Source of the DNA: Paenibacillus allorhizosphaerae
GTDB taxonomy: Bacteria; Bacillota; Bacilli; Paenibacillales; NBRC-103111
Reading direction: 5' to 3'
Assembly: GCF_910594985.1 (NCBI RefSeq)
Contig: NZ_CAJVCE010000009.1
Location: forward strand, 124,001 to 188,000
Length of the DNA stretch: 64,000 nt
Below, piece after piece: positions 42,739 through 49,743 of this stretch. Each line of letters opens with the position of its first letter. Within the stretch, counting starts at the first letter, position 1. Both the position numbers and the translations under genes were made by a program. A model generated the notes under the pieces. It did no database searches, was not told the origin of the DNA, and was given only the letters and a program-made list of their open reading frames with translations.

Positions 42739-44124
42739 ATGGCAGATCTCATTAGAGTAACACCAAAGGATTACGGCGCACTTGGCGATGGCGTTACGGA
42801 TGACACGGCAGCGATAAAAAAAGCAATCGCAGCGGTACTGCAGGACAAGTATCGAAAAACGCTATTTTTCACACCTGGCGACTATGTATTTTCTGAACAG
42901 TTAGTTTTAGATAATATAAATGTGGAAGGCGTTGGTTGGAACCACTCCATATTGACTTTAAAGGCTCCATTGGCACAAGGCACGCCTGCTATTCTAATTA
43001 AACAATGTGTCTACGAATACAAGACCCAGTTCAGGGGATTAAGGGTCAGGACTGGATATACTCAACCCTCACAAAATGGAGTTGCAATCAAGTACGGTAA
43101 AGGAACCGATGGGATCCAACTGAACGGGTCAATGGTCATGGAAGATGTCATGGTCCGCGGGTTTGATTCGGGCATTGTTTTTAACGGTTCACAGAACACG
43201 CTGATGAATGTATGGGTACAGCAGTGTTATTACGGCGTGTATTACAGAAACGACCAAGGCGACAACAGCATGATCAACTGTCGTATCTTAGGCAACTCCT
43301 TCGCTAGTATCGGCTGCACAAGGATGAGGGATACGTTAATATCCCATTGCTCGCTGGGAACGTCTCCATATGGTATTTACCAAGAAGCGTTCTCTGCAAC
43401 AACGGGAGTAGGCGCTCCCGATTTTGTGCTATTCGATGTCATGATTAAGCATGTCGGTTTTGAAGGTATGGGTAACGGCGTTATATATTCCGAAAATTGG
43501 AGTGTACCGAGTCAAGCAGGCATCATCGATACAACGTTTGAACATGTAGGGTTTTCTTGGGGACCTGCTCTTAGACTTGCAAATAGGCCAGCCGATTATG
43601 CTATACAAGTTGGATTTTGCAAGGGAATAAATCGCTATTATCCTGGAGCGGCTCCTTTTTCAAAAGGGGCGAAAGGCATATTTTATGTCCATGGCAATAA
43701 CGCCATTTGGCAAGGGCATTTTCAACTGGACGATTTTACATTCGGGGCTGGTTATAATGCCGGTCTGTTTCCGGAAGCTCAACGAGCAGTCACTACGAAT
43801 GGGGCGATAGGCGGAGCGATCAACGCTACGGTTATAAAGAAGCCCGGCTTGCCCTCATCCAATCGAGTTGCTGTTCAATCTTACGCGGAGTTATGGTTAT
43901 ATTTGGACAAATATGTCGGTATTGCAAACAGTGCGCAAACCATTGCATTGCCGAAAAATTTCAGATTCTCCGATAATCCCGTAAAATGGGACATTACCGC
44001 CAACTCTACCGGCATACCAAATTCAAATATAAATATTGCCAGCCGGGACGTGATAACAATCACGCCTCCAAGCGGGGCAACCTTCAATGGATTGATCAAG
44101 CTAGAAGGCTTCACAGGAAACTAA
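42739..44124 (+). CDS. Pectate-lyase-superfamily (tailspike-like) beta-helix protein
   Basis: A 461-residue right-handed beta-helix protein opening with RVTPKDYGALGDGVTDDTAA, the GH28-related pectate-lyase-3 motif common in phage tailspikes and capsule depolymerases. Rungs continue to about residue 330 (MVMEDVMVRGFDSGIVFNGS, QNTLMNVWVQQCYYGVYYRN). A C-terminal beta domain follows. There is no signal peptide, so it is either cytoplasmic, released by lysis, or a relic of a mobile element. Its base composition is AT-richer than the window average, and it is the only plus-strand gene from 31 to 64 kb. A GGAGG site precedes the ATG at 42739. Confidence 0.75.
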   Translation: MADLIRVTPKDYGALGDGVTDDTAAIKKAIAAVLQDKYRKTLFFTPGDYVFSEQLVLDNINVEGVGWNHSILTLKAPLAQGTPAILIKQCVYEYKTQFRGLRVRTGYTQPSQNGVAIKYGKGTDGIQLNGSMVMEDVMVRGFDSGIVFNGSQNTLMNVWVQQCYYGVYYRNDQGDNSMINCRILGNSFASIGCTRMRDTLISHCSLGTSPYGIYQEAFSATTGVGAPDFVLFDVMIKHVGFEGMGNGVIYSENWSVPSQAGIIDTTFEHVGFSWGPALRLANRPADYAIQVGFCKGINRYYPGAAPFSKGAKGIFYVHGNNAIWQGHFQLDDFTFGAGYNAGLFPEAQRAVTTNGAIGGAINATVIKKPGLPSSNRVAVQSYAELWLYLDKYVGIANSAQTIALPKNFRFSDNPVKWDITANSTGIPNSNINIASRDVITITPPSGATFNGLIKLEGFTGN

Positions 44125-44185
44125 TAAATGGTTTAATCACCTTTAACTTTAGTGCCTTAACCACAGTCCTTGACATGGAGCTTTT

Positions 44186-44265
44186 ACGGGCATGGATGGC
44201 TTTCCGCCACGTGGCAACTGCCTAGGAGTTATCATACTAGGACTAGCTAGTCTGTCCATGCCCGT
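44186..44265. repeat. 80-bp element with 11-bp terminal inverted repeats and internal palindromes
   Basis: Ends are ACGGGCATGGA (44186-44196) and its exact complement TCCATGCCCGT (44255-44265). Inside are the palindrome GCCACGTGGC (44206-44215), the stem CCTAG/CTAGG (44221-44225, 44237-44241) and the perfect palindrome GACTAGCTAGTC (44241-44252). As RNA it could fold into a closing stem with internal hairpins; as DNA it resembles a short MITE-like element. No T-tract follows on either strand, so it is not a standard terminator. Confidence 0.6.
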
Positions 44266-44294
44266 TCCTCCGTGTAAGGGATCTTTCCTTTCCC

Positions 44295-44690
44295 CTACTT
44301 CTCCCTCTGATCCACAACGCGGACGCCCACAACTTTGCTTGCCAAGTCCACTTGTTCATGATCCAGCTCCACTTGTACAAGCCCCCTCCGTCGCTGCTCA
44401 CGCCATTGCAACAGATCCTCCTCGGTTTCCAGCTTCAGCTCTGCGATTTCAAGAGCGCGGTCGAACATGTACTTCGAGGTATACAGCAGCGTATAAATCC
44501 CTCTGCCCCCAGGAACGATAGGTCGCTCCCGCTTCAGCCACTTCTCTACCGTAAACTTTACGTATAGCTGTTCTTCCGTGCCGCGTCGGGCGGGGCGTTC
44601 CGTAATTTCCTTACGCCGGACTACCTTCCAGTCTTCTATCTTGCCATACCAATGAATGCCGGCATCTCCGTACGATTGAAACCGCCCTCG
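44295..44690 (-). pseudogene. Unrecognised gene fragment lacking its N-terminus
   Basis: The open frame from about 44690 to the stop at 44295 encodes structured-looking sequence: HWYGKIEDWKVVRR, EEQLYVKFTVEKWLKRERPI, ALEIAELKLETEEDLLQWRE. It has no start codon with a ribosome binding site. Its upstream extension runs through the bidirectional terminator at 44715-44747, which cannot be part of a working gene. I therefore read it as the 3-prime remainder of a larger gene. The family is not recognised. It lies beside the inverted-repeat element and the tailspike-like gene in the same AT-richer patch. Confidence 0.45.
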
Positions 44691-44714
44691 CGATTGGTAG
44701 AGAGCAACAAAAGA

Positions 44715-44747
44715 AAAAACTGTGGTTACGAGGTAACTACAGTTTTT
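44715..44747. terminator. Bidirectional terminator
   Basis: Stem AAAAACTGTgGTTAC / GTAACtACAGTTTTT with one mismatch and a GAG loop, flanked by A- and T-tracts. It lies between the EamA gene and the gene fragment; which transcript it ends is unclear. Confidence 0.85.
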
Positions 44748-44810
44748 GTTGTTTGGGGGAAAGGAGAATTTCATACAAATGCACGTATGCGAGAATACAT
44801 CCACCCCAGC

Positions 44811-44839
44811 AAAAGAACACAGCTCACAACCGAGCTGCG
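44811..44839 (-). terminator. Terminator overlapping the end of the EamA gene
   Basis: Arms CAGCTC and GAGCTG, extended by weaker pairs, with the loop holding the stop codon of the EamA gene. On the minus strand it is followed by TCTTTT. Confidence 0.7.
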
Positions 44840-45714
44840 CTTTTTCCTGGTTTCCGATTCACCAAAAAAATACTAACAACAATAAGTATTAACCCCGCTA
44901 ACAAATACAACGTAAACGGCTCATGCAAAAATACGGTGCCGATCAAGATCGCAACGAGCGGAATAAGAAACGTATACGAGGCAACCTTCGTAGCCTCTCC
45001 CGAGCCAATCAGCTTGTAAAACACCAGCCATCCGATCGCGATGACGAAGACCGAGATGAACAGCAGGCTCGAGATATAAGGTACGTTCCATATGATGCCG
45101 GACCAGCTTTCCACTTCCGAGCCCACTCCCGTCATCACCAGCCCTCCGAAGATGAGCTGAAGCGTTACGAGCCAGATCGGATCAACCGCGCCGCTTACCT
45201 TTTTCACATACGATGTACCCAAAGCCCAACTTAACGCAGATCCGAGCGCGAGCAGAATGCCGACGGCGGAGATATGGCCGGACAAGCCGCCGGCGCTGAT
45301 TACGGCTACGCCGGAAAAGCCGAGGATGAGGCCGACGATTTTGAGGCCGTACATCGCTTCGCCCAGCCACAGCCAGGAAAATACGCCTAGCAGCACCGGC
45401 TGCAGGAAGACGATGGTCGCGAACAAGCCGGCCGGCAAATAGTTCAGTCCGATCGTTTGCAGGCCATAGTAGCAAATAATATTGAGCAGCGAAGACAAAA
45501 TGTAAATATGCCACGTTTCCTTGAGCCGAAGCTGCTTATATCTAGGCACCGCGGCAAACAGCAGAAGCAGACCGCCCAATAACGTTCTCATGCCCGAAAA
45601 CAGCACAGGCGGCGTGTAGCTAAGCGCAAACTTCGATAACGGCCAGTTCACGCCCCAGACCAATACAAGAAACGCGACAAGCAGTGTCGTTCGCGTTCGG
45701 GAAAGCCCCTGCAT
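44824..45714 (-). CDS. EamA/DMT-family transporter
   Basis: A 296-residue membrane protein with ten hydrophobic segments arranged as two EamA repeats (about 8-140 and 155-290). Motifs such as LVLVWGVNWPLSKFALSYTP at the N-terminus and FLIPLVAILIGTVFLHEPFT near the end are typical of drug/metabolite exporters of the RhaT/YdcZ type. The substrate is unknown; amino acids or metabolites are common for the family. It is single-gene with its own terminator, about 100 bp after metQ on the same strand. Confidence 0.9.
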   Translation of the reverse strand: MQGLSRTRTTLLVAFLVLVWGVNWPLSKFALSYTPPVLFSGMRTLLGGLLLLFAAVPRYKQLRLKETWHIYILSSLLNIICYYGLQTIGLNYLPAGLFATIVFLQPVLLGVFSWLWLGEAMYGLKIVGLILGFSGVAVISAGGLSGHISAVGILLALGSALSWALGTSYVKKVSGAVDPIWLVTLQLIFGGLVMTGVGSEVESWSGIIWNVPYISSLLFISVFVIAIGWLVFYKLIGSGEATKVASYTFLIPLVAILIGTVFLHEPFTLYLLAGLILIVVSIFLVNRKPGKSAARL

Positions 45715-45773
45715 AGCGTATCACTCCTTATAAGCTGATCATATTCCATCAGAGAAACTTCCACAAATACGAG

Positions 45774-45797
45774 AAAAGGCCACCCCAAGGCAGCCTT
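45774..45797 (-). terminator. Terminator of the metNPQ operon
   Basis: Nine-base-pair stem (AAGGCTGCC / GGTGGCCTT, two G-T pairs) with a 4-nt loop, followed by a short T-run, 15 bp beyond the metQ stop codon. Confidence 0.7.
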
Positions 45798-45811
45798 CAT
45801 CCCTATCATCT

Positions 45812-46678
45812 TTACTTTCCTGTCATCCATTGCGGCTTGGAGAAGCCTTTGAACTGTTCGTCCATGATTTTCTCGAAGTCTTTGGATTGAATCGTTTCTT
45901 TCAAATCTTTCGCCATTTGGCTGTCGATGTCTTTCGTGTTGACGACAAGCACGTTGCGGTAGTTTTCCGCCATGTTTTCCAATTTCAACGCGGAGGTCAG
46001 ATCCATCTTCGCGGCGAGGGCGAAGTTCCCCGGCACGAGGGCGAGGTCGGAACTGTCTACGGTTCTAGGCAGCTGAGCGGCTTCCAGCGGCTTGATGTTC
46101 AGCTTCTTCGGATTTTCTTCGATGTCTTTCTCGGAAGCTTTCGCCGGATCGGCGTCCTTCTTCATTTTCACCAGGCCGATATCTTGCAGCAGCAGCAGCG
46201 AGCGGTACAGGTTGGCCGCGTCGTTGGAGATCGTCAGTGCGCTGCCTTCTTTAATGTCGTTAAGCGATTTGAACTTCTTGGAGTACAGACCCATCGGCGC
46301 CGTAGGCACACTGATGACTTCTTTCAGGTCCAATTTGTTGTCTTCGGCAAATTTCTTCAAATACAGCACGTGCTGGAACAGGTTGGCGTTCAAAGAACCG
46401 CTCGCCAGCGCTTTATTCGGTTGAACGTAGTCGTTGAATTCAACGACTTCGATGGTGTAGCCTTTTTTCTCCATCAGCGGCTTGATCGCTTTGCTGACCA
46501 TATCGCTGTAAGGACCGGCGGTTGCGCCGATTTTCAGCGCTTTCTTCGGTTCTTCTTTCCCTGCTGCCCCACCGGCTGCATTGTTCGTCGTTCCCGCTCC
46601 CGGCTTGCTGCCGCATGCGGCGGCGAACACGGAGAAGATCAGGACCAACGCCAGCAGCATCAACATATTTTTTTTCAT
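45812..46678 (-). CDS. metQ: Methionine-binding lipoprotein MetQ
   Basis: A 288-residue lipoprotein of the NlpA/MetQ family that captures methionine for MetNP. Lipobox VFAAACGS with Cys22. The fold landmarks are ALKIGATAGPYSDMVSKAIK, VVEFNDYVQPNKALASGSLN, NANLFQHVLYL and DLALVPGNFALAAK. It lies 38 bp after the permease gene and ends the operon. D-methionine or S-methyl compounds may also be bound. Confidence 0.93.
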   Translation of the reverse strand: MKKNMLMLLALVLIFSVFAAACGSKPGAGTTNNAAGGAAGKEEPKKALKIGATAGPYSDMVSKAIKPLMEKKGYTIEVVEFNDYVQPNKALASGSLNANLFQHVLYLKKFAEDNKLDLKEVISVPTAPMGLYSKKFKSLNDIKEGSALTISNDAANLYRSLLLLQDIGLVKMKKDADPAKASEKDIEENPKKLNIKPLEAAQLPRTVDSSDLALVPGNFALAAKMDLTSALKLENMAENYRNVLVVNTKDIDSQMAKDLKETIQSKDFEKIMDEQFKGFSKPQWMTGK

Positions 46679-46716
46679 GGTTTCTCTCTCCCTCTCTATA
46701 TGACCCTTTGAATATA

Positions 46717-47382
46717 TTAACGCTTATCTACTTTCCGCGCGGCCCAATCCCCGATAAACTGGATGATTTGAACCATCACGATGAGCAGAATCACCGTTGT
46801 AAACAATACTTGATTATCGTAGCGGTAATACCCGAACCGGATCGCGAGGTCCCCAATGCCTCCGCCGCCGACCGTTCCGGCCATGGCCGAGAAGCCGAGC
46901 AAGCTGATCGCGGTAATCGTTAACCCGGAGATGATGCCGGGCTTCGCCTCGGGCAGCAGCACTTCGCGAATAATAAGCCAAGGCTTCGCCCCGGCGGCGA
47001 CGGCCGCTTCTATGACGCCTTTGCTCACTTCCCGCAAAGAGCTTTCCACCAGCCGCGCGTAGAACGGAATCGCAGCGACGGACAGCGGCACCGCCGCGGC
47101 GGTCGGACCGATGGTCGTGCCGAGCAGCCATTGCGTGAACGGCAGCAGCAGCACGAGCAAGATGAGAAAAGGGATCGAGCGAATGATATTCGCGATCACG
47201 CCGAGCATCTGATTGACCAAACGATTTTCGGCGAACAGCCCCCGGTCGCTAATGAACAGCAGAATCCCGAGCGGAATGCCGACCACAATCGCGATAATGA
47301 GCGACAGACCGACCATGTACAGCGTTTCGTAAAAAGCTTTGAGCATGTCCGGCAGCAGCTCCATAAATGCGCTACCCTGCAT
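46717..47382 (-). CDS. metP: Methionine ABC transporter permease MetP/MetI
   Basis: A 221-residue permease with five hydrophobic segments. Family sequences are present in MLKAFYETLYMVGLSLIIAI, ANIIRSIPFLILLVLLLPFT and the coupling motif EAAVAAGAKPWLIIREVLLP. The ATG at 47382 has GGAGGTGG upstream, read from the end of metN, and the two genes overlap by 11 bp. Middle gene of metNPQ. Confidence 0.93.
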   Translation of the reverse strand: MQGSAFMELLPDMLKAFYETLYMVGLSLIIAIVVGIPLGILLFISDRGLFAENRLVNQMLGVIANIIRSIPFLILLVLLLPFTQWLLGTTIGPTAAAVPLSVAAIPFYARLVESSLREVSKGVIEAAVAAGAKPWLIIREVLLPEAKPGIISGLTITAISLLGFSAMAGTVGGGGIGDLAIRFGYYRYDNQVLFTTVILLIVMVQIIQFIGDWAARKVDKR

Positions 47383-48391
47383 CGGTGACCACCTCCACGC
47401 CGCACTGTTGATCTCTTAGAAATTGCAAAGCTTGCTCCAGCTGCGCCGAGTCGCCGGTTATTTCCATAATGAACGTGCCGAGCGGCTTATCCCCGATGTA
47501 GTCGATTTTGCCGTGGAGGATGTTCGTCTTCACGGGAACATGCTTGAGCATTTCATAAATAACGGCCTGCTCCGCGGCTTCGTTGCGGAACAGCACTTTG
47601 ACTATTCGGCCGTTCGGATCGCGCTTGTCCCACATTTTGCGGGGCAGCTTGAATTCAAGCGTGTTTTGCACGAATTCTTTGGTCAGCGGCTGCTGCGGAT
47701 CGGCGAAAATATCATAGACGGCGCCCTCTTCGATGATCCGCCCGTTATTCATGATCGCCACTTGATGGCACAACTCTTTCACCACATCCATCTCGTGTGT
47801 GATCAGGACGATGGTGATGCCGAGCTTCTGATTAATCTCCCGCAGCAGCGACAAGATCGACTGCGTCGTCATCGGGTCCAGCGCGGACGTCGCTTCATCG
47901 CAGAGCAGCACTTGCGGATCGTTCGCGAGCGCCCGGGCGATGCCCACCCGCTGCTTCTGTCCGCCGCTCAGCTGAGCCGGGTAATGATCCGCTTTGTCCG
48001 ACAGTCCAACCAGCTGCAGCAGTTCATGCACCCGCGGAGCAAAGTCCGATGCGGATTTGCCCGCCGCCTTCAGCGCGAAAGCGACGTTCTCGAATACGGT
48101 TTTGCTGCTGATTAGATGAAAATGCTGAAAGATGATGCCGATCTTTTGCCGCGCCAGCCGCAGCCCCTCGCCCGCCAGCGAGGTCAAATTGACGCCGTCT
48201 ACGATCACTTCACCGGACGTGGGACGCTCCAGCAGGTTGATGCACCGCAGCACGGAGCTTTTGCCTGCGCCGCTGTAGCCGACGATCCCGAAGATCGTCC
48301 CTCTAGCGATCGTCAGATTGACGTCGTGAACGCCGATGACGGTGCCTTTTTTCGTTTTATATTGCTTGTGCAAATGCCTCAGCTCGATCAT
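47372..48391 (-). CDS. metN: Methionine ABC transporter ATPase MetN
   Basis: A 339-residue ATPase with Walker A GYSGAGKSS, signature LSGGQKQRVGIARAL and Walker B LLCDEATSALDP. A C-terminal NIL domain (about 265-339: VYEMLKHVPVKTNILHGKID, LGTFIMEITGDSAQLEQAL) allosterically senses methionine in the family. The ATG at 48391 has GGGGGGAG upstream; a longer frame from 48415 would start inside the leader hairpin region. It is the first gene of metNPQ, behind a leader with an intrinsic terminator. Confidence 0.93.
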   Translation of the reverse strand: MIELRHLHKQYKTKKGTVIGVHDVNLTIARGTIFGIVGYSGAGKSSVLRCINLLERPTSGEVIVDGVNLTSLAGEGLRLARQKIGIIFQHFHLISSKTVFENVAFALKAAGKSASDFAPRVHELLQLVGLSDKADHYPAQLSGGQKQRVGIARALANDPQVLLCDEATSALDPMTTQSILSLLREINQKLGITIVLITHEMDVVKELCHQVAIMNNGRIIEEGAVYDIFADPQQPLTKEFVQNTLEFKLPRKMWDKRDPNGRIVKVLFRNEAAEQAVIYEMLKHVPVKTNILHGKIDYIGDKPLGTFIMEITGDSAQLEQALQFLRDQQCGVEVVTDAG

Positions 48392-48407
48392 GAAACTCCC
48401 CCCAAGC

Positions 48408-48436
48408 AAAAACACCTTTTCCGTCGAGAAAAGGCG
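48408..48436 (-). terminator. Intrinsic terminator in the metN leader
   Basis: Stem GCCTTTTC / GAAAAGGTG with a 6-nt loop, followed by TTTTT on the minus strand, only about 17 nt before the metN start codon. Position between promoter and gene suggests attenuation control. No S-box or T-box consensus was found in the short leader. Confidence 0.75.
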
Positions 48437-48507
48437 TCGTTCGTCACAACTGATTCCTTTTACGAAATCTAGCGAAAATTAATTAACGATATAAATAGTT
48501 ACGCTAA

Positions 48508-48536
48508 ATCTTACTATCCTGCTCGGATATTGTCAA
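48508..48536 (-). promoter_or_regulatory. metNPQ promoter
   Basis: Minus-strand −35 TTGACA (48531-48536), 17-bp spacer, −10 TAAGAT (48508-48513). It gives a leader of about 110 nt before the metN ATG. Confidence 0.6.
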
Positions 48537-48663
48537 TGAAGGAAATCGCAATTTTTTTGAACATCGTACGATAAAATGATGATAGCGTTTTCTTTTGGCA
48601 AAACCAACCATTATATTATTGAAAGAAAAATATTACCAATCATAACAGGCAAAATACCATGCC

Positions 48664-48695
48664 AAAAAATCCTCAATCGACGAGATCGAGGATTT
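48664..48695 (-). terminator. Terminator of the IclR-linked catabolic operon
   Basis: Arms AAATCCTC and GAGGATTT with inner pairs GATC/GATT-type, followed by TTT on the minus strand. It lies about 160 bp beyond the isomerase stop codon, with nothing else between. Confidence 0.75.
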
Positions 48696-48854
48696 GTCAG
48701 TCATTCCGCTGCAACGAAGACGAACAGAATGGACTGGGTTTTGTTTGAGAAAAAAATAGCATGACTCCGTAGCCATGGCGTTGGGAATTGTTCAGCAAAC
48801 AGCAATGATCCGCTCCTGATGCACGAAAAGAAAAGACGCAGCCCCATACTTTAC

Positions 48855-49724
48855 TTATCCGGCCTGACCTTCCCCCTCCGAGAAAGCCCGCTTGATCAAC
48901 TCGATGACGCCCGGCACGTCCCCCGGCTTCAGATGCTCGATGATGAGAGGAATGTCGGGAGTGTGCCTGCGCAGCAGCTTCGCATACGCCTTGTAGTCCA
49001 TATAACCGTCACCGGTTTTCGGCGTTTCGATTCCATTGTCCGTATACACGACATCCTTCGCATGAGCGATGGGAGCGTGCGGCGCGAGTTTGCGAAACAC
49101 ATCGTCCAGAACGGCCGTCGGCGCCGCCAAGTCCTCTTGGCGAAAATAGTTGCATGGATCGAGCACGAAACCGATGTGCTCCTCCCCATAGCGGTCTAAC
49201 ACCCGCAGCGCCTCGTCGGTCGTAGCGACCGTATATTTGACGCAGCCTTCAATGAGCAGCTTGACGCCATGCGCCTTGCACTTGTCGACCAGACGGTCGA
49301 GCACGATCAGCAGCTGCTCCCAGCCTTCCTCGGTATGATTGGCCGGATAGTCCAAGTTCGGGAATTGCGGATTGAGCCCTCCCGTTTCCGTGGCAATGTA
49401 AGACGTACCGAAGTCGTGACAAACCTCGATCAATTGCTCGAACGTGCGGAGCCCCGCTTCGCGAACCTCGGGATCGTGATGCACCAGATTGCAGTAGCCG
49501 CATAAGGCGGCAACGTTCAGTTCGTACCGGTCCAACTCCCGTTTCACTGATCGGGCCCACGAAGAAGAAATGCGCTCACCCGAAGGGAGAATTTGCGGGA
49601 TCCGCGGCTCCAGATGAAGATGGCGAAGACCTAATGACGACACGGTTGCCGCCATGTCCTGCAATGAGTAATTACGGTATACATGATTGAAAATGCCTAA
49701 CGGATTCATTTCACGCGGGCTCAT
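48855..49724 (-). CDS. Sugar-phosphate isomerase/epimerase family protein (TIM barrel, AP-endonuclease-2 superfamily)
   Basis: A 289-residue xylose-isomerase-like TIM-barrel protein. Metal-binding positions fit the family: SYIATETGGLNPQFPN, LLIEGCVKYTVATTDEAL with Glu, GFVLDPCNYFRQED, IAHAKDVVY and the final PLIIEHLKPGDVPG. The reaction is probably isomerisation or epimerisation of a sugar or its acid, or dehydration as in inosose dehydratase. An AAGGAG site precedes the ATG at 49724. Last gene of the IclR-linked operon. Confidence 0.85.
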   Translation of the reverse strand: MSPREMNPLGIFNHVYRNYSLQDMAATVSSLGLRHLHLEPRIPQILPSGERISSSWARSVKRELDRYELNVAALCGYCNLVHHDPEVREAGLRTFEQLIEVCHDFGTSYIATETGGLNPQFPNLDYPANHTEEGWEQLLIVLDRLVDKCKAHGVKLLIEGCVKYTVATTDEALRVLDRYGEEHIGFVLDPCNYFRQEDLAAPTAVLDDVFRKLAPHAPIAHAKDVVYTDNGIETPKTGDGYMDYKAYAKLLRRHTPDIPLIIEHLKPGDVPGVIELIKRAFSEGEGQAG

Positions 49725-49743
49725 ACCAGCACTCCTTTACAGT

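Larger units (their letters stand above)
48392..48854. other. Intergenic region: met leader plus end of the IclR-linked operon
   Basis: About 460 bp without a gene. The left part is the metN leader with its promoter (48508-48536) and hairpin (48408-48436). The right part contains the terminator at 48664-48695. Nothing else was recognised between 48700 and 48854. Confidence 0.6.

Noticed and set aside
48391..48540. SAM riboswitch (S-box) or T-box upstream of metN
   Set aside because: The leader is too short and lacks the conserved S-box core and the T-box TGGNACCGCG sequence; only the terminator was annotated.
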